NCBI GenBank assembly: GCA_964618065.1
Contig: CAZTZK010000031.1
Location: 1 to 7,705 of the forward strand
Length of the DNA stretch: 7,705 nucleotides
DNA from: M55B174 sp964618065
GTDB lineage: Bacteria > Patescibacteriota > Minisyncoccia > CAIUEV01 > JAHKAQ01
Reading direction: 5' to 3'
In this document: in pieces, positions 5,035 to 7,705 of the stretch
Position numbering within the stretch: the stretch's first letter is position 1
Layout of the letters: each line of letters starts with the position of its first letter
Position numbers and translations under genes: made by a program
The notes under the pieces: generated by a model
What the model was told of the DNA's origin: nothing
Database searches by the model: none
What the model saw: only the letters and a program-made list of their open reading frames with translations

Positions 5035-6630
5035 CATTTCAACACTAAAAAGCTGGATATATTTATCTGAATTATCCAGAAAATAGAGATTTTTGTTATT
5101 AGTGTCATAAGAGAATAGAGTTTCAGAAATTGTAGATTCTAAAACTGGCAAGTTATTGATTCCTCCTCTATTATCTATTTCTACGAGCTGAATTTTTGGA
5201 CCAAGGGAAAAAATAACATGTTGATAATTATGGTGCCACATTGCGTCTTGAATTTTAGTTTCCTTGTTTTCATATATTTTTATATTTGTCCCTACGTCAT
5301 TTTTTGGCTGGACATCCCATTCTCTTAAATAATAGACTTTTATTTCATTCTCATTAAAATAGAGAATCTTTTTTCCATCATTAGAGAACTCCACTCCTCT
5401 CGTGTTATCACCTATTTTTTTGAAAACTCGATGTTCTTTATCGTTGTCATTGTATAAAAATAACTCTCGGTTTTGGTTGAGCAAAGCCATCCTTTTTTCG
5501 TCATAAACAAATAGTTTATAAAATGGTTCTTCGCCTTCTGGAAAATCTTGGTCAATTAAATTTTCAGTTATTTGTTTTGGATTTGAACTGCCAAAATAAT
5601 CATTTTTAAATACTAAATTATTAGGAGCCTGCACTGAAAAAATATTTCCTTGGGATATTTCATACCCTCTTACTCTTTCTAAAACAAGCCGAATTTCCTT
5701 TTTGCTTAAAGTTGCTAAATAGAGATTTTCTTGACTTAAGAAGTAGAAATTATCATCATCCAACCATTTAAAATTAGACAGCACAGAGGCTTCTTCTTCC
5801 GGAGTGGCATTTTCTGCTAAATTTTCTTCTTCTAAATTATTACTTTCTTCCAAGTTTTCTCCACTATTTTCCTCGGCAAATAATTGGATCCTAGCTTCTT
5901 TTGTTTTTAAAGAGGAGAAAGCTTGATTTAGTTGCGGATTGAGGAGAATGAAGTTTTGATCATTGGGACCTTCTTTTTCTATCCGGTCTAAAAAGGCTAA
6001 ATACCAACAACATCCTTCCGCTTTTTTAATTCTAAGAAGAACATTGTTATCACTAGGTGAAAATTCTGCATTTTCTAAAGAAGATCTTGTTTTAGAGTTG
6101 CTGAGTTCTTCAAAAATCTTGAAAGCGCTTTCTTTTTTTACTGTATAATCAAAGATTCTTAAGGGTCCGTCATCTTGCTCGGTGTAGATTATTTTTTCAC
6201 CTCCTTTGTGGATTTTATAAAAAGAAGGATTTACAATGTCTAGCCTTTTTTTCTCTTGTTCTTTTTTAATTAAAACTATATTCCAGAATTCAGTAGCAAT
6301 CCCCGAATGAACATCTATTTGTTTTTTCCAAGAGATGTATCCCGGACTTCTTATCTCTAGAGAATGAGAGCCAGGCTTAACCCCATTTACATTATAAGCA
6401 TTGTTAATAATGTCGTAGGATTTATTGGTTATTTCTTTATTGTCTAAATAAATACTTATTTCTTTAGGTATTGATTTAATTGTTATGGTTCCTGAATAGA
6501 TAAAAATTCCGTGTTGGGTGTTAAAACGATAGCCTAAAGCAAAAAAAGTAAGGACTGTAGAGCTAAAAATAAAAAAAAGGGTTGAAGCTGTATAGAGCAA
6601 CCTTCTTTTTAAAGAAATTTTGGCAAACAT
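5026..6630 (-). CDS. Membrane-anchored PEGA-domain protein with a beta-propeller-like C-terminal region
   Basis: The 534-residue product has a basic N-terminus (KISLKRR), one strong hydrophobic segment at about residues 11-34, and then a large extracytoplasmic part; the positive-inside rule predicts N-in, C-out. Residues about 47-120 form a PEGA domain: beta strands ending in the motif VKPGSHSLEIRSPGYISWKK (84-103), with Gly-x-His in place of the PEGA core. PEGA domains are found on surface proteins and are often linked to cell-wall or carbohydrate-binding roles. Residues about 130-530 contain repeated beta-strand blocks such as FSPSDNNVLLRI (190-201) and FSNDGKKILYF (415-425), like TolB/WD40-type propeller blades. 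A Glu/Asn-rich linker (252-282) splits two halves of this region. No catalytic residues are recognised. It starts 5 nt after ychF, so the two are probably co-transcribed. Exact function is unknown. Confidence 0.85.
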   Translation of the reverse strand: MFAKISLKRRLLYTASTLFFIFSSTVLTFFALGYRFNTQHGIFIYSGTITIKSIPKEISIYLDNKEITNKSYDIINNAYNVNGVKPGSHSLEIRSPGYISWKKQIDVHSGIATEFWNIVLIKKEQEKKRLDIVNPSFYKIHKGGEKIIYTEQDDGPLRIFDYTVKKESAFKIFEELSNSKTRSSLENAEFSPSDNNVLLRIKKAEGCCWYLAFLDRIEKEGPNDQNFILLNPQLNQAFSSLKTKEARIQLFAEENSGENLEESNNLEEENLAENATPEEEASVLSNFKWLDDDNFYFLSQENLYLATLSKKEIRLVLERVRGYEISQGNIFSVQAPNNLVFKNDYFGSSNPKQITENLIDQDFPEGEEPFYKLFVYDEKRMALLNQNRELFLYNDNDKEHRVFKKIGDNTRGVEFSNDGKKILYFNENEIKVYYLREWDVQPKNDVGTNIKIYENKETKIQDAMWHHNYQHVIFSLGPKIQLVEIDNRGGINNLPVLESTISETLFSYDTNNKNLYFLDNSDKYIQLFSVEMEK

Positions 6631-6635
6631 AGGGG

Positions 6636-7682
6636 TTAAATCTTAAAAGTAATGATATCTCCGTCCTGAACAGTATAGTCTTTTCCTTCAGTTCTGATAA
6701 GCCCTTCTTCGCGTGCTTTTTTATAAGAACCGGCTTTGATGAAATCAGAATAATTTATTACTTCCGCTTTAATAAATTTCTCTTTAAAATCATTATGGAT
6801 CTTAGCTCCGGCTTGAGGAGCAGAGCTTCCTTTACTTATTGTCCAAGCGCGCGATTCGTCTTCTCCGGTAGTAAAAAAGGTTATTAAATTCAGTTGGCGG
6901 TAGGCTTCTCGAGGCAAAGAATAAATTTGGGGCTGAATACCCAATTCTTTTATTTCTGCCGGAGCTAAATCTGAAAGTTCTGTTTCCGTTTTTATATCTA
7001 ATTGTAAATAATTTTTGTCTTGAGAAAGTTTTTCTAAAGCCGGATGATTATTTTGAGATACGTTAAAGACATAAAGCATTGGCTTCCTTGTTATTAAATG
7101 GAGGCTGGCAACTTTTTTCTTTTCTTCTTTGGATAATTTTACGGAGGAAGCAGGCTGATTTTGATTTAAGGCCCTTTCCAGTTTTTCCAGAGCCGTTAAT
7201 TCAATCAGGGCTTCTTCTTTGGTAGATCCCTTAGCAGACTTAGCTGTTTTCTGTTTTCTTTTTAGAACAGTTTCCAAATCTGCCAGAGCTAGCTCAGTAT
7301 TAATTATTTCCATGTCTTTAACGGGATCAATTTTTTTCTGAACATGTTCTACGGTGTCTCCTTTGAAAAAACGAACTATATGGCAAATAAGATTTACATT
7401 TCTAATATTAGCTAAGAATTGGTTACCTAGTCCTTCTCCTTTATGAGCTCCTTTAACTAAGCCTGCAATATCAATAAATTTAATGACAGCCGGGATTGTT
7501 TTCCGAGAAGAGGACATCTTGGCAAGAGTTTCTAGCCGTTGATCTTCTACAGAAACTATTCCTACATTAGGTTCAATAGTACAAAAAGGATAATTGTTGA
7601 TATCTACGGGATTTTTAGTAAGCGCTTTAAATAGAGTTGATTTTCCGATATTTGGCAATCCGACAATTCCAACAGATAGCAT
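6636..7682 (-). CDS. ychF: Redox-regulated P-loop ATPase YchF (Obg/OLA1 family)
   Basis: YchF/OLA1 proteins are near-universal P-loop NTPases that bind ribosomes and usually prefer ATP over GTP. The 348-residue product matches the family along its length (E. coli 363). The P-loop is GLPNIGKST (8-16), YPFCTIEPN (31-39) is the G2-like region with Cys34, and FIDIAGLVKGAHKGEGLGNQ (69-88) is G3. His101 is the catalytic or redox-linked His seen in the family. A helical insertion follows (about 125-200), then the G4-like motif NVSQ (207-210), and a C-terminal TGS domain (about 262-347) with FFTTGEDESRAWTI and TEGKDYTVQDGDII. The family G4 motif is normally NxxE; here the Glu is Gln, which is unusual. 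The start is the standard MLSVGIVGLPN. No Shine-Dalgarno sequence is seen in the 23 bases left at the window edge. Confidence 0.96.
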   Translation of the reverse strand: MLSVGIVGLPNIGKSTLFKALTKNPVDINNYPFCTIEPNVGIVSVEDQRLETLAKMSSSRKTIPAVIKFIDIAGLVKGAHKGEGLGNQFLANIRNVNLICHIVRFFKGDTVEHVQKKIDPVKDMEIINTELALADLETVLKRKQKTAKSAKGSTKEEALIELTALEKLERALNQNQPASSVKLSKEEKKKVASLHLITRKPMLYVFNVSQNNHPALEKLSQDKNYLQLDIKTETELSDLAPAEIKELGIQPQIYSLPREAYRQLNLITFFTTGEDESRAWTISKGSSAPQAGAKIHNDFKEKFIKAEVINYSDFIKAGSYKKAREEGLIRTEGKDYTVQDGDIITFKI

Positions 7683-7705
7683 AAGATTAAATTAAATGTT
7701 AAGAA

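Noticed and set aside
248..7682. Alternative genetic code with UGA as Gly (code 25)
   Set aside because: No in-frame TGA occurs in any gene, and Gly is encoded by ordinary GGN codons, so the standard bacterial code explains all eleven proteins.

Overview
The window is AT-rich bacterial chromosome. Its main content is the distal part of a ribosomal-protein/RNA-polymerase operon on the + strand: infA, rpmJ, rpsM, rpsK, rpsD, rpoA, rplQ, rplM, rpsI. Two genes follow on the - strand: ychF, then a membrane-anchored PEGA-domain/beta-propeller protein. The ribosomal products are clearly bacterial (IF-1, L36, alpha with a C-terminal domain, L17). The low G+C, compact spacing, starts without Shine-Dalgarno sequences, Lys/Glu-rich tails on ribosomal proteins, and a one-helix PEGA plus propeller protein next door are most like Patescibacteria (Candidate Phyla Radiation), probably Parcubacteria-like. 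That placement is inferred from gene content and style; no marker tree was computed.

Layout. Positions 1-247 hold no supported gene. They contain two imperfect tandem copies of a 23-bp motif (46-92) that may be an insertion-sequence end, a good sigma70-type promoter (114-143), and a leader of about 100 nt with a potential long-range stem (151-240) just before infA. Nine genes then run in one direction to 4922 with gaps of 2-67 nt, consistent with one transcript. The short rpmJ gene (463-579) lies between infA and rpsM. The gap at 4923-5025 separates this operon from convergent genes and contains two hairpins, one followed by T-rich DNA. On the - strand, ychF (7682-6636) is followed after 5 nt by the PEGA-domain gene (6630-5026), so the two probably share a transcript that starts outside or at the right edge of the window.

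Function. IF-1, the 30S proteins S13, S11, S4 and S9, the 50S proteins L36, L17 and L13, and the RNA polymerase alpha subunit couple ribosome and polymerase supply. YchF is a universal ribosome-associated P-loop NTPase, so most of the window concerns translation. The PEGA protein is the only gene of unknown role.

No new multi-gene system (defence, CRISPR, biosynthetic) is visible. The points worth a second look are the structured infA leader, the tandem motif upstream of the promoter, the disordered extensions on S11, L17 and L13, the altered DNA-binding surface of the alpha C-terminal domain, the variant specificity motif in YchF, and the general lack of Shine-Dalgarno sequences.
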